From an uncultured Acinetobacter sp. (GTDB lineage Bacteria > Pseudomonadota > Gammaproteobacteria > Pseudomonadales > Moraxellaceae), in assembly GCF_943914805.1 (NCBI RefSeq), contig NZ_CALUDM010000003.1:1-64000 (forward strand): DNA of 64,000 nucleotides. The letters are read 5' to 3'. The notes under the pieces were generated by a model, which searched no databases, was not told where the DNA came from, and was given only the letters and a program-made list of their open reading frames with translations. Position 1 is the first letter of the stretch; the number at the start of each line of letters is the position of its first letter. Positions 17,920-27,689 of the stretch are shown piece after piece. The position numbers and the translations under genes are program-made.

Positions 17920-18144
17920 TTATGATTTCGCTGCTGGCGCTTGATCCTCTGTTTTTTTCGGTGCTGTTTTGGCCATATTATGTTTTTTAGTGTGTTTTAC
18001 TTGATGTTGTTTTTGGCTTTTATGTGTTGCCATTTTCTGTGATGCGACTTTATCTGTGTGTTGTGCAGGTGTTGCTGCCATTGCTGAACCCGCAAAAACT
18101 GCTGTAGTGAATGCTGCAATAAGAAGTGATGTTACTTTTTTCAT
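17920..18144 (-). CDS. Asr-like small basic exported protein
   Basis: A 74-aa protein with a clear signal peptide (MKKVTSLLIAAFTTAVFAGSAMA). The mature peptide of ~50 residues is almost entirely Lys, His, Gln, Ala and Thr (HKSQKQHQVKHTKKH). It resembles the acid-shock Asr precursor of enterics, a basic periplasmic protein thought to buffer or bind. Similarity in composition alone is weak evidence of function. Monocistronic with a terminator. Confidence 0.7.
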   Translation of the reverse strand: MKKVTSLLIAAFTTAVFAGSAMAATPAQHTDKVASQKMATHKSQKQHQVKHTKKHNMAKTAPKKTEDQAPAAKS

Positions 18145-18450
18145 GGTGCTTCTCTTTTAAAAAGTTCGAGATCTGAACTAGATTCGATCATCTTATATTC
18201 AACGATTTGTGTGGAAAGATCATGGAGCAAATGTAGAATTAAATAGTTGGAATGAAATGAATTTTTGTAAGATTTGAGTTGTATGGTAAATCTTGAGAAA
18301 TTTTAAAATTCGTTTAAGGTTTGTTTGAATAATACAGCTCGGTTTTGTTGCGGAGTTTAAACTTAATTATTTCTGAAAATATTTAAGTTTTATTGGAAAA
18401 CATGACGTAAATAGATTTAGCATTTTCATGATTTATTGCTGTAAAGAACT

Positions 18451-18661
18451 CCGCACAATGGCTAATGCTGATTAGTTAAGCCTTTTAAATCCTCCCCCTT
18501 GCGGAGCATGCTCCTCACCTTTTTCAAAGGAGGAGTATCAATAATCTAAAATTATTTTAAATTCTCGATAGTTCCCCTCTTTTAAAAGAGGGGTTAGGGG
18601 AGACTCTTAGATGAGTAACGACTAAATTACTCTTAACTGACTGGCATTACCGCACAATGGC
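18451..18661. repeat. Repeat block framed by a 12-bp direct repeat
   Basis: CCGCACAATGGC occurs at 18451-18462 and again at 18650-18661. Between them lie two palindromic repeat copies: CCTCCCCCTTGCGGAG plus CTTTTTCAAAGGAGGAG at 18491-18535, and CCCCTCTTTTAAAAGAGGGG plus TTAGGGGAGA at 18571-18603. The right-hand 12-mer is part of CCGCACAATGGCGG, a hairpin just after the uup stop. The 539-bp region between the Asr-like gene and uup holds no plausible ORF. Confidence 0.65.
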
Positions 18662-18683
18662 GGAGTTTTTAAAGAAGTATTAA

Positions 18684-20594
18684 TTAACCTTTGCTAAGGT
18701 TTTCTAACTCTTCCCAGCGCTCAAGTTTTTCCATGAGCGAATCATCAATCTCTGTTAAGCGTGCAGATAGCTTCATCGCTTTGTCTGCATCTGAAACGAA
18801 TAAAGAACCATCCGCAAGTAATTCATTAATTTGAGCTTGCTCTTTTTCAAGTGCTTCCATTTCCGCAGGAAGTTGCTCTAAAGCACGTTGATCTTTATAG
18901 CTTAATTTAACTTTTTTACTTGCAATTTCTACAGGTGCAGCTGCGGCTTCTGCTTTAGCAATGGCTTTTTTTACATCACTCTTTTGATCAACAACTTTCT
19001 GATCAGGGCGCTGTTCTAAATAATCTTGATAACCACCAATGTACTCATCAATATTACCTTTGCCATCAAAGACCCAAGTAGATGTCACAACGTTGTCCAT
19101 AAAGGCACGGTCATGTGAAATCAATAATAATGTTCCCTTATAACCACTCAACATTTCTTCAAGTAATTCTAAAGTCACCATATCTAAGTCGTTGGTTGGT
19201 TCGTCCATCACAATTAAATTGGATGGTTTAAGCAATAATTTTGCTAAAAGAATACGATTACGCTCACCACCAGAAAGTGCTTTTACAGGTGTACGAGCAC
19301 GTTCAGGAGAGAACAAAAAGTCTTGTAAATAGCTGTAAATATGACGACGGCCACCATTCACATCCACAAAGTCAGAACCTTCTGAAACGTTTGCCATGAC
19401 TGATTTTTCAAGGTCTAAAGCATTACGCAATTGGTCAAAATAAGCCACTTCAAGCTGTGTACCTGTTTTCACAGAGCCACCATGCTCAAGCTCGCCTAAA
19501 ATCGCTTTGACTAATGTTGTCTTACCAACACCGTTATCACCCACTAAACCAATACGATCACCACGTAAAACTAAAGCTGAGAAATCATTGATAATAGGTG
19601 CATTATCACCAAAAGCGACACTTAAGTGTTCAATATCAAAGACCAATTTACCAGAGCGATTAGCATCTTGTGTTGCCATGCTCACTTTGCCTTGCTGTGA
19701 ACGACGGGCTTTCGATTCTTCACGTAAGTCTTTGAGTGCGCGAACACGACCTTCATTACGTGTGCGACGCGCTTTAATACCCTGACGAATCCAAACTTCT
19801 TCCTCAGCTAAGCGTTTATCAAATAAAGCATTTTGCTTTTCTTCGGCTTCCATTTGCATTGCTTTTAATTCAAGATAACGTGAATAGTTACCTTCATAGC
19901 TACGCAAAGTACCACGATCAAGTTCAACAATTCGGGTCGCAATACTGTCTACAAATGAACGGTCATGCGAGATGAAAAGTAAAGTTAAATTATTTTGATC
20001 GAGCAAGAATTTTTCTAACCATTCAATACTTTCAACGTCCAAATGGTTGGTTGGCTCATCCAGTAATAACACATCAGGTTGAGTCAGTAATGCACGTGCT
20101 AAAAGTACACGACGTTTACGGCCACCCGATAAATCTGCAAGATCAGCTTCAGGGTCTAAACCCATTTTACTTAAAATTGAATTGACTTTAGTTTCTAAAG
20201 CCCAACCATCGAGGAGATCTAACTTATGTTGTAGATTTCCCATGCGGTCACAAGCGTCCATATCGCCCAATACACATGCATCACTTGCTTCGTGGTATTC
20301 TTTAAGCACCTGAGCTGCTTCACCCGCACCTTCAGCAACGATGTCTGCAACTTTACCCGAGTCCATTGGGACATCCTGAGCAAGCATGGAAATGGTGATT
20401 CCGTTTTGTAACGCAATTTCACCACGATCGGGCAATAAACTTCCCTCAATAAGCTTGAGTAAAGTAGACTTACCTTCACCGTTACGACCAATCAAACAGA
20501 CTCGCTCGCCACGTTCTAAATTGAAGTTTGCGCCGTCGAGCAGGGCAGGTCCACCAAACGCGAGTTGGACATCCCTTAACGTAATATAGGCCAT
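18684..20594 (-). CDS. uup: ABC-F ATPase Uup
   Basis: A 636-aa ABC-F protein without membrane segments. There are two ATPase domains: Walker A GRNGEGKST and GDNGVGKTT, signatures LSGGRKRRVLLARAL and LSGGERNRILLAKLL, and LLLDEPTNHLD and VMDEPTNDLD. Between them is the charged linker, and a C-terminal coiled-coil extension (YKDQRALEQLPAEMEALEKE) is typical of Uup. Uup acts on ribosomes or branched DNA. The frame extends to 20615, but AGGA precedes the ATG at 20594 and MAYITLRDV is the normal start. Divergent from slyX. Confidence 0.93.
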   Translation of the reverse strand: MAYITLRDVQLAFGGPALLDGANFNLERGERVCLIGRNGEGKSTLLKLIEGSLLPDRGEIALQNGITISMLAQDVPMDSGKVADIVAEGAGEAAQVLKEYHEASDACVLGDMDACDRMGNLQHKLDLLDGWALETKVNSILSKMGLDPEADLADLSGGRKRRVLLARALLTQPDVLLLDEPTNHLDVESIEWLEKFLLDQNNLTLLFISHDRSFVDSIATRIVELDRGTLRSYEGNYSRYLELKAMQMEAEEKQNALFDKRLAEEEVWIRQGIKARRTRNEGRVRALKDLREESKARRSQQGKVSMATQDANRSGKLVFDIEHLSVAFGDNAPIINDFSALVLRGDRIGLVGDNGVGKTTLVKAILGELEHGGSVKTGTQLEVAYFDQLRNALDLEKSVMANVSEGSDFVDVNGGRRHIYSYLQDFLFSPERARTPVKALSGGERNRILLAKLLLKPSNLIVMDEPTNDLDMVTLELLEEMLSGYKGTLLLISHDRAFMDNVVTSTWVFDGKGNIDEYIGGYQDYLEQRPDQKVVDQKSDVKKAIAKAEAAAAPVEIASKKVKLSYKDQRALEQLPAEMEALEKEQAQINELLADGSLFVSDADKAMKLSARLTEIDDSLMEKLERWEELENLSKG

Positions 20595-20628
20595 ACTGTT
20601 TCCTAAACATCCCAAATGAGGACTTAAA

Positions 20629-20874
20629 ATGACTAAACATAAAAATCTTGATGATCAGGCGTCATTTTCCGCACCCATAGAAGATTTGCAAGTCCGAATT
20701 GCATTTTTAGATGATTTAGTCGAACAATTAAATGATCAAGTGGTTCAACAAAGCCTAGAACTTGCTGATTTAAAAAAACAAATGCAATTATTATATCAAC
20801 GTGTGGAATCTTCAGATTTGTCAGAAGGTATTGCAGCATTTGACCCAATGACCAATCGTCCTCCACATTATTAA
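20629..20874 (+). CDS. slyX: SlyX family protein
   Basis: An 81-aa coiled-coil protein. The segment DLQVRIAFLDDLVEQLNDQVVQQSLELADLKKQMQ reads as heptads, and the C-terminus PMTNRPPHY matches the proline-rich PPHY ending that marks SlyX. Biochemical role unknown. GAGG lies upstream of the ATG; the gene is divergent from uup with a 34-bp gap. Confidence 0.9.
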   Translation: MTKHKNLDDQASFSAPIEDLQVRIAFLDDLVEQLNDQVVQQSLELADLKKQMQLLYQRVESSDLSEGIAAFDPMTNRPPHY

Positions 20875-21042
20875 TACATTCTGAATTTTTATGCGCATTT
20901 GAATTGCTAAATATAGGTTAAATATGGGGTGAATCAGTGGAATTGGAATGTAATTTGTCGGTTTATTTTATATTTCTATTTGACCTTTGACTGAAAGCTC
21001 GTTGTAATGCTTCACTTTCGATAAATAGCAAATTCTTTCACT

Positions 21043-22080
21043 ATGCAGAATAAAGTCGTTTTACTTGATCTTGAAAATAATATGCCATCAGCAAAAATGC
21101 TGAGAGATATTGTTGAGCATTATCCAACTTTATACCTGTTTAATTGTGATGGTCATTTTCAATATTCATTAGAAGATCTCACTGAATTTTCCAGTTGGGT
21201 CAGTAGCGGACAAATTGTAATTTTAGAAACGGCAAAAGCCGCTCAAAAAGAATTTGAATATGCTGTAGTCGTAGGGCAACTGATGGCACTTTTGGCATCG
21301 GAAACACATATCGAAGTGATTTCTGCAATGCCTGATAGTGAAATGTTAATCGATCTTTTATGTGGTTCAGATTTAAGTTGTAGTTTGATTCAAACCCAGT
21401 CTGACACAGACGTGCAACACCATACATTCAATATTCCAAGCCCTGCCACAATTCAAGAAAAACCATATTTACAATTGGTGAAAAAGTATTGTGATGCTTT
21501 AGGCAATATGTCAGGAAAGCCAAATACTGTTGAAAAATTAAGAAATTCTATTGGCAATGTTTTACATGTCGTGCCAGAAAAAGCACAACATTTGGTTGGA
21601 ATGTTGATTAACCTAAAAATTGTAAAACGCTTTGATAAGCAAGTTTCATTTCGAAAAAAAGTATTAAAACAATGGATCACTTTACAGCTTGGACAATCAG
21701 AATCATCAAGTGAAACGAATATAGATGTCCAAGCTCGACCTAAAATGAAGGTCGAAAAGATTGATCAAATCTTAGAAAGTTTAAAGCAAAATGCCGAACG
21801 AGATCTAAATAAAGCCGATCAACCGCATACTGTTGAAGATGCGCAAAATGCATTGTTTAAAAATTTTGAAAAAATTGATCCAATGCAGATGGAAGTCATT
21901 CGTAAATTGAATGAACTGAAAAATAATAAACCCAAAGACATTTATGAATTAAGAGACGTATTGGAACAGTTATTTCCGAAGTCTGATATTCGGTTATTGC
22001 TCAAAGAGCTGATTGAAAAAGGCTATATTTACTGGAATGGTCATGAAGTTGTATATAGTCATGAAATGTATTTGAACTGA
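21043..22080 (+). CDS. Conserved hypothetical protein, possible PIN-like N-terminus
   Basis: A 345-aa soluble protein I do not recognise by name. Residues 1-130 alternate beta and alpha with an acidic start (VVLLDLENNMPSAKMLRDI), a middle EFEYAVVVGQLMALLA and IEVISAMPDSEMLIDLL, a layout reminiscent of NYN/PIN nucleases. The N-terminal aspartate and glutamate would fit metal ligands but the match is not decisive. The rest is helical with two segments that could be winged helices (about 160-205 and 290-340). Monocistronic. Nuclease or nucleic-acid binding is only a hypothesis. Confidence 0.75.
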   Translation: MQNKVVLLDLENNMPSAKMLRDIVEHYPTLYLFNCDGHFQYSLEDLTEFSSWVSSGQIVILETAKAAQKEFEYAVVVGQLMALLASETHIEVISAMPDSEMLIDLLCGSDLSCSLIQTQSDTDVQHHTFNIPSPATIQEKPYLQLVKKYCDALGNMSGKPNTVEKLRNSIGNVLHVVPEKAQHLVGMLINLKIVKRFDKQVSFRKKVLKQWITLQLGQSESSSETNIDVQARPKMKVEKIDQILESLKQNAERDLNKADQPHTVEDAQNALFKNFEKIDPMQMEVIRKLNELKNNKPKDIYELRDVLEQLFPKSDIRLLLKELIEKGYIYWNGHEVVYSHEMYLN

Positions 22081-22405
22081 TTTTATTTTGTATTTTTGAT
22101 CAGCACTATGTAGTAATAAAACTGAATCTGCCATCATTATTTAGTGAAATTAACGCTATATTTTTGTTTGGGGAATCGATTAAACTGCGTTTTTTAAATC
22201 ATTTAGTCTTTATTCTTAAAAATATTGAATTGAAAATTGAGTTAAATTAGCATTATTTTTACTTGTGAATAATCAATTATTTCAGTTGGTTATTATAAGT
22301 TTTGTTTCATAGTGCTGAATTGTATGTGCAAATTAATTTATCTGACAAACTTGCGTTTTATATTCAGCTTATGCAACTCTAATATAGGCAATAAAAGGTG
22401 AACTA
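22081..22405. other. AT-rich gene-free stretch before the topA operon
   Basis: About 325 bp, very AT-rich, with no ORF, repeat or strong hairpin. Presumably holds the promoter of the membrane protein/topA pair, but no clear -35/-10 pair stands out. Confidence 0.45.
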
Positions 22406-22855
22406 ATGGAACACACGGGTCTTTGGGTTGCGCTCATTATTATTATTTTTGTATTGGGCTCAATTTTTGGCTTACGCGTAAGCCCTAGAGAAAAAGCATT
22501 AGGTTTAATGCGAGAGAAAGCTCGTAAAATGGGTTTACACCCTCGTTTAGTGGCTGCGCCAGAGTGGACAAAAGTTCCGATGGCAACAGAAAAGAGAGCG
22601 AGCATGGTGGCATATTACAGTGTACTTATTCCAGAAGCTCGCTTGCCTTTGATGCGTGCAAGGGTTGAAGATTCAAAGTTAAAGATCATCCAAGGTGATG
22701 AGAAATTTAATGATTTTCCCATTGCATTAAAAGGTATTTATGCTATTGATATGCAAGCAAACTGTGTCGGTATGTATTGGGATGAAGAAGTAGACCTAAG
22801 AGCGACACAACTTGATGATATGAAAGCACTTTTACTTAATTTGGCTGAATTTTAA
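22406..22855 (+). CDS. Single-pass membrane protein upstream of topA
   Basis: A 149-aa protein with one N-terminal membrane helix (residues 6-24, LWVALIIIIFVLGSIFGL) and a soluble basic domain starting at RVSPREKALGLMREKARKMGLHP. The mature part has no catalytic motif I recognise. AAGGTGA precedes the ATG. It lies 29 bp upstream of topA, so cotranscription is likely. Function unknown. Confidence 0.8.
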   Translation: MEHTGLWVALIIIIFVLGSIFGLRVSPREKALGLMREKARKMGLHPRLVAAPEWTKVPMATEKRASMVAYYSVLIPEARLPLMRARVEDSKLKIIQGDEKFNDFPIALKGIYAIDMQANCVGMYWDEEVDLRATQLDDMKALLLNLAEF

Positions 22856-22884
22856 TTTCATAAACAAAGGATAATTGGTTCATT

Positions 22885-25530
22885 ATGGCGAAAGCTCCTC
22901 GGTCCACAACATCCAAAAGCACTACAGCAGACTCTCCTAATGCTGGGAAAAAACGTGCCTTAGTGATTGTGGAGTCGCCTGCAAAAGCGAAAACCATCAA
23001 TAAATATTTAGGCTCAGATTATATTGTGAAGTCATCGGTAGGTCATGTTCGTGATTTACCTACAGGTGGTTCAAGTAAGTCGACAGAAAAAAAGCCTGTT
23101 ACCCGTACTAAATTGACCGAAGCACAGAAGGCTGAAAAAGCACAAACAGCTTTGGTCAATCGTATGGGCGTAGACCCTGAACATAACTGGAAAGCACACT
23201 ATGAAGTGCTACCAGGCAAAGAACATGTTGTTGCTGAACTGAAAAAGCTTGCTTCGCAAGTTGACGAGGTCTATCTCGCAACGGATTTGGACCGTGAAGG
23301 GGAAGCCATTGCTTGGCATTTAAAAGAAGTTATTGGTGGAGATGATTCACGTTACCAACGTGTCGTGTTCAACGAAATTACCAAAAACGCCATTCAAGAT
23401 GCATTTAAACATCCAGCACGTTTAGATATTGATAAAGTGAATGCACAACAAGCACGTCGTTTCTTGGATCGTGTTGTTGGCTTTATGATCTCACCATTAT
23501 TGTGGGAAAAAATTGCACGTGGTTTATCAGCTGGTCGTGTGCAATCCGTTGCAGTGAAACTGGTGGTAGAGCGTGAACGTGAAATCCGTGCTTTTATTCC
23601 TGAAGAATATTGGCAGGTTTTTGCAGACACCAAGTCTAAGAAAGATGATATTCGCTTAGAAGCCGTTAAACAAAATGGTAAGACTTTAAAATTACAGAAT
23701 AAAGCGCAAACAGATGCTTTATTGAATATTTTGAACGATGCTGAATATAAAGTTGCAACACGTGAGGATAAACCAACCAAGGTTAATCCAAGTGCGCCTT
23801 ATATCACATCGACACTTCAACAAGCAGCAAGTACACGTTTAGGTTATTCAGTTAAGAAAACCATGATGCTTGCACAACGTTTGTATGAAGCTGGTTTTAT
23901 TACGTATATGCGTACTGACTCAACATTTTTAAGTAATGATGCTGTCAATATGGTACGTACCCATATCGAAACTGAGTTTGGTGCAAAATACTTACCTGCC
24001 AAGCCAAATCATTATGGTAATAAAGCCAATGCTCAAGAAGCCCATGAAGCGATTCGTCCATCCAATGTGGCATTAAAAGGCGACAGTTTGGTGGGTGTCG
24101 AACGTGATGCTCAACGTCTTTATGATTTAATTTGGCGTCAGTTTGTTGCATGTCAAATGACACCTGCGGAATATCTATCATCAACGATTTTGGTCGATGC
24201 GAATGGTGTAGAGCTGAAAGCCAAAGGTCGTACGCTTGTTTTTGATGGTTTTACCAAAGTTCGTGGTCAGAACAAATCTGATGATGATGTGCTTTTACCT
24301 GCTGTAAAAGTTGGTGAAGTGCTGAAACTTGAAAAACTTGATCCATCACAACACTTTACTAAACCACCTGCACGTTTTACTGAAGCATCTTTGGTGAAGG
24401 AATTAGAAAAACGTGGTATTGGTCGTCCATCGACTTATGCTGCAATTATTTCTACTATTCAAGATCGTGGTTATGTGAAGCTTGATAATCGTCGTCTTTT
24501 TGCTGAAAAGATGGGTGAAATTGTCACAGACCGACTAGATGAAAACTTTAATAATCTGATGAATTATGCGTTCACTGCAGATTTAGAAGGGCAATTGGAT
24601 AAAGTTGCAGATGGTCAGCGCAATTGGAAAGAACTTTTAGACAGTTTTTATGGTGATTTCAAAAAACGTCTAACGACTGCACAAGGTGAAGATGGCATGC
24701 GCCGTAATTTACCTGTCGAAGTGTCAGCTGTACATTGTAAAGAATGTGAGCGTCCAATGCAGATCCGTACAGGAACAACAGGCGTGTTCCTTGGATGTTC
24801 TGGTTATAACCTACCACCAAAGGAACGCTGTAAAGGCACTTTGAATTTAACACCAGTTGAATCATTGGCGGTACTTTCAGATGATGATGGCGCTGAAACT
24901 GCTGATTTAATGTCGAAAAAGCGTTGTCCAGTGTGTGGTACTGCAATGGATAGTTATGTGATCGATGGTGGTCGTAAGCTACATATTTGCGGTAATAACC
25001 CTGATTGTGATGGTTATGAGCTTGAAGAAGGTGAGTTCAAAATCAAGGGTTATGATGGCCCAACCATTCCATGTGACAAATGTGATGGCGAAATGCAGTT
25101 GAAAACAGGTCGTTTTGGTCCATATTTCGCATGTATGAGCTGTGACAATACCCGTAAAGTATTGAAAAATGGTCAGCCTGCGCCGCCACGTGTAGACCCG
25201 ATCAAAATGGAACACTTACGCTCAACCAAGCATGATGACTTCTTTGTACTGCGTGATGGTGCGGCAGGTCTGTTCTTGGCAGCAAGTAAATTCCCGAAAG
25301 TTCGTGAAACTCGTGCACCAAAAGTTGCTGAATTGCGTTCAGTTGCAGATCAACTTGATCCAAAATATCAGTTTATTTTGAATGCACCTGATGAAGATCC
25401 AGAAGGTAATCCAACATTGGTGAAATTCAGTCGTAAAAACCAAGCGCAATATATTGGTTCAGAAACGCCTGAAGGCAAACAAACCAAATGGTCATTGGTT
25501 TATCAAGATGGTAAATGGGTTGAAGCTTAA
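22885..25530 (+). CDS. topA: DNA topoisomerase I (type IA)
   Basis: Relaxes negative supercoils by single-strand passage. The 881-aa protein has an N-terminal Toprim domain ([21 protein letters not shown] and [15 protein letters not shown]). The catalytic tyrosine is Y341 in [11 protein letters not shown], with [17 protein letters not shown] upstream and EAHEAIRPS downstream. C-terminal topoisomerase zinc-finger-like CXXC repeats follow ([24 protein letters not shown]). The first ~24 residues are a basic Ser/Thr-rich extension. Confidence 0.98.
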   Translation: MAKAPRSTTSKSTTADSPNAGKKRALVIVESPAKAKTINKYLGSDYIVKSSVGHVRDLPTGGSSKSTEKKPVTRTKLTEAQKAEKAQTALVNRMGVDPEHNWKAHYEVLPGKEHVVAELKKLASQVDEVYLATDLDREGEAIAWHLKEVIGGDDSRYQRVVFNEITKNAIQDAFKHPARLDIDKVNAQQARRFLDRVVGFMISPLLWEKIARGLSAGRVQSVAVKLVVEREREIRAFIPEEYWQVFADTKSKKDDIRLEAVKQNGKTLKLQNKAQTDALLNILNDAEYKVATREDKPTKVNPSAPYITSTLQQAASTRLGYSVKKTMMLAQRLYEAGFITYMRTDSTFLSNDAVNMVRTHIETEFGAKYLPAKPNHYGNKANAQEAHEAIRPSNVALKGDSLVGVERDAQRLYDLIWRQFVACQMTPAEYLSSTILVDANGVELKAKGRTLVFDGFTKVRGQNKSDDDVLLPAVKVGEVLKLEKLDPSQHFTKPPARFTEASLVKELEKRGIGRPSTYAAIISTIQDRGYVKLDNRRLFAEKMGEIVTDRLDENFNNLMNYAFTADLEGQLDKVADGQRNWKELLDSFYGDFKKRLTTAQGEDGMRRNLPVEVSAVHCKECERPMQIRTGTTGVFLGCSGYNLPPKERCKGTLNLTPVESLAVLSDDDGAETADLMSKKRCPVCGTAMDSYVIDGGRKLHICGNNPDCDGYELEEGEFKIKGYDGPTIPCDKCDGEMQLKTGRFGPYFACMSCDNTRKVLKNGQPAPPRVDPIKMEHLRSTKHDDFFVLRDGAAGLFLAASKFPKVRETRAPKVAELRSVADQLDPKYQFILNAPDEDPEGNPTLVKFSRKNQAQYIGSETPEGKQTKWSLVYQDGKWVEA

Positions 25531-25547
25531 GCTTTAAAATAATTACT

Positions 25548-25577
25548 AAAAAATGCTCACATTGGTGGGCATTTTTT
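25548..25577 (+). terminator. Terminator of topA
   Basis: Stem AAAAAATGCTCAC / GTGGGCATTTTTT (one G-T pair) with an ATTG loop and a T run. Confidence 0.88.
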
Positions 25578-25619
25578 ATATGATAAAGGTCAATTCATAA
25601 AAATAAGTTTAGTTTGAAA

Positions 25620-26066
25620 ATGATTCCAATTCGTTCGATTGCTGTATCTGCAGTTTTATTATCTGAAGTAGATAGTGAATTAAAAATCTTATTGATGAAG
25701 CGTGTAAAAGGTGGCTTTTGGTGTCATGTTGCTGGCAAAGTTGAAGCAGATGAAACCGTAAGTCAGGCTATTCTGCGTGAAATTCGTGAAGAAACAAGTA
25801 TTCAAGTTCAACAATTATTTAGTGCTGATTATTTAGAACAATTTTATGAATCGAGTCAGAATGTGATTGAAATAATTCCTGCATTTGTAGGATTTTGTGA
25901 GAAAAATCAAACGATGGTTCTAAATGATGAGCATACCGATTATAAATGGTGTAGCTTATCTGAGGCAAAAGCATTGGCTGCATATTTAAATCAGAAAAAG
26001 CTTTATGATTTTGTTTGGGAAAATTTTGTATTAAAACAACCAGAAGCTCTATTGAAAATTGAATAA
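25620..26066 (+). CDS. NUDIX hydrolase
   Basis: A 148-aa NUDIX domain. The box is complete: G-X5-E-X7-REIREETSI in AGKVEADETVSQAILREIREETSI. It resembles dihydroneopterin triphosphate pyrophosphatase-like or ADP-ribose pyrophosphatase-like enzymes, but the substrate cannot be assigned. No strong ribosome-binding site is seen; ATG at 25620 was chosen over TTG at 25614. The next gene starts 52 bp later. Confidence 0.88.
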   Translation: MIPIRSIAVSAVLLSEVDSELKILLMKRVKGGFWCHVAGKVEADETVSQAILREIREETSIQVQQLFSADYLEQFYESSQNVIEIIPAFVGFCEKNQTMVLNDEHTDYKWCSLSEAKALAAYLNQKKLYDFVWENFVLKQPEALLKIE

Positions 26067-26118
26067 ATATTAATTTTTATTATTAGTGCAACATTATCTC
26101 ATTGCGAGTGAGGTTGAA

Positions 26119-26877
26119 ATGTGGAAAAAGATTAGAGTTATTATTTTATTGGCAATTTTATTGATTGTCGGCGTGAATGCTTGGCGAGATATGAATCAAG
26201 ATTGGTCTAAGCCAATTCTTGTGTTGCTCCATCCGATTAATGCAGATGGTCAAGCAAGTACATCACGCTATATTCAGCAAATTTCTAGTAATGATTTAGA
26301 TGAAATCCAAAACTATTTACAAACCCAGTCTAAAGAATTTCGTGGTCAACCTGTTGCATTCCACTTTCGACTTGGTAGAGAACTGACAGCACTTCCTCCT
26401 AAAGTTCCTGAGCAGCCGAGTGCTATGGATAATATTCTGTGGAGTTTAAAATTCAGATTTTATGCATGGAAACAACATGAGGGCTTAGATGGATCACCTT
26501 CTGTGACTTTGTATTTGAACTATTATGATCCCCAAATTCACAAAACATTAAAACATTCCACAGCGCTTGAACGTGGTCGTATTGGTATGGTGAATTTATT
26601 TGCTTCTCATAAGCAAATTGAAACCAATCAGGTGGTTTTGGTACATGAGTTATTACATACCTTTGGTGCAAAAGATAAATATGATCGTGCAACAGGGCAA
26701 CCGATTTATCCACTTGGTTATGCCAATCCTGAGCAAAGACCTTTATATCCACAAAAACGTGCTGAAATTATGGGTGGTTATATTCCACTTTCTCAAACCA
26801 AAAGCCAAATTCCAAGCCATTTAGAAGACACCATGATCAGCCGTTTAACTGCACAAGAAATGGGGTGGGTGAAATAG
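26119..26877 (+). CDS. Putative membrane-anchored metzincin-type zinc protease
   Basis: A 252-aa protein with an N-terminal signal anchor (about residues 6-22) and an extracytoplasmic domain. Residues 176-186 read HELLHTFGAKD. This fits the metzincin zinc site HEXXHXXGXX(H/D) with aspartate as the third ligand, and a methionine (M218 in EIMGGY) lies where the Met-turn is expected. The function is therefore probably peptide hydrolysis in the periplasm; the substrate is unknown. ATG at 26119 follows GAGG; the frame is open to a GTG at 26086. Confidence 0.75.
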   Translation: MWKKIRVIILLAILLIVGVNAWRDMNQDWSKPILVLLHPINADGQASTSRYIQQISSNDLDEIQNYLQTQSKEFRGQPVAFHFRLGRELTALPPKVPEQPSAMDNILWSLKFRFYAWKQHEGLDGSPSVTLYLNYYDPQIHKTLKHSTALERGRIGMVNLFASHKQIETNQVVLVHELLHTFGAKDKYDRATGQPIYPLGYANPEQRPLYPQKRAEIMGGYIPLSQTKSQIPSHLEDTMISRLTAQEMGWVK

Positions 26878-27001
26878 GTGCTTTATTGTTCGTTTGTTGA
26901 GCTAAATATAAAGCAATATTTTGTTTAGATGCAGATTCTATACAGACAAAAAAGTGAATTAGATCAACAATAAAACAATGAATAACAACCAAGAGAAGAA
27001 T

Positions 27002-27568
27002 ATGCGTACAGTTGGAAATGATTTAGTTCGTCATCAGCTACATGAAAATCGCAAATGGTATCTATTACTTGGAGCATTGTTGGTCATTTTTGGGCTAATT
27101 TTACTTGCTTCATTGGGTATGGCAACACTAACCGTTGTGGTTCTCTTTGGTGTTTTGATGATGGTGGGTGGTGTATTACACCTAATCGCTGCATTTAAAA
27201 TTTTTGATGGTGGCTTGCGTTGGCTTTGGGCACTGTTTGCTGTGTTGTATTTTATTGCGGGTTATTATGCCTTCAAATCACCCATCACCACTGCCGTGAT
27301 CTTAACGAATTTATTGGCGATTGCTTTATTGATTGGTGGTTTTATCCGAATCTTTAATGCATTTATTTTAAAGCCAATGTCAGGCTGGGGGTGGACATTA
27401 TTTTCAGGTCTACTCACTTTAGCAACAGGTGCAATCATACTTGCATCACCTGACTCACCATTTTGGGTATTAGGCATGTTCTTAGGTATCGATATCCTAT
27501 TCCAAGGTGTGAATTATCTAACTTTTGCAGCAGCAATCAAACAAATGCCACCTGCAAGCCATTCCTAA
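27002..27568 (+). CDS. HdeD family membrane protein
   Basis: A 188-aa protein with six hydrophobic helices arranged as three pairs, each ending in a short loop (LLGALLVIFGLILLASLG, then VVLFGVLMMVGGVLHLIAAF and so on), as in HdeD (DUF308). In E. coli HdeD is an acid-resistance membrane protein; the role here is inferred. AGAGAAG precedes the ATG at 27002, whereas the first ATG at 26978 lacks such a site. Confidence 0.87.
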   Translation: MRTVGNDLVRHQLHENRKWYLLLGALLVIFGLILLASLGMATLTVVVLFGVLMMVGGVLHLIAAFKIFDGGLRWLWALFAVLYFIAGYYAFKSPITTAVILTNLLAIALLIGGFIRIFNAFILKPMSGWGWTLFSGLLTLATGAIILASPDSPFWVLGMFLGIDILFQGVNYLTFAAAIKQMPPASHS

Positions 27569-27602
27569 TACACCTTAATACACAATGATAAGCACTAAAA
27601 CG

Positions 27603-27627
27603 AAAGGAGTCTAATTCAGACTCCTTT
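27603..27627. terminator. Terminator after hdeD-like gene
   Basis: Perfect ten-pair stem AAAGGAGTCT / AGACTCCTTT with a five-base loop, between convergent genes; T tracts are short on both sides. Confidence 0.8.
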
Positions 27628-27689
27628 GTTATTTTTGCCTAACTCATTATAAGTTTTCACATTCTTTTGCTGATGTATTACATTTTTTC

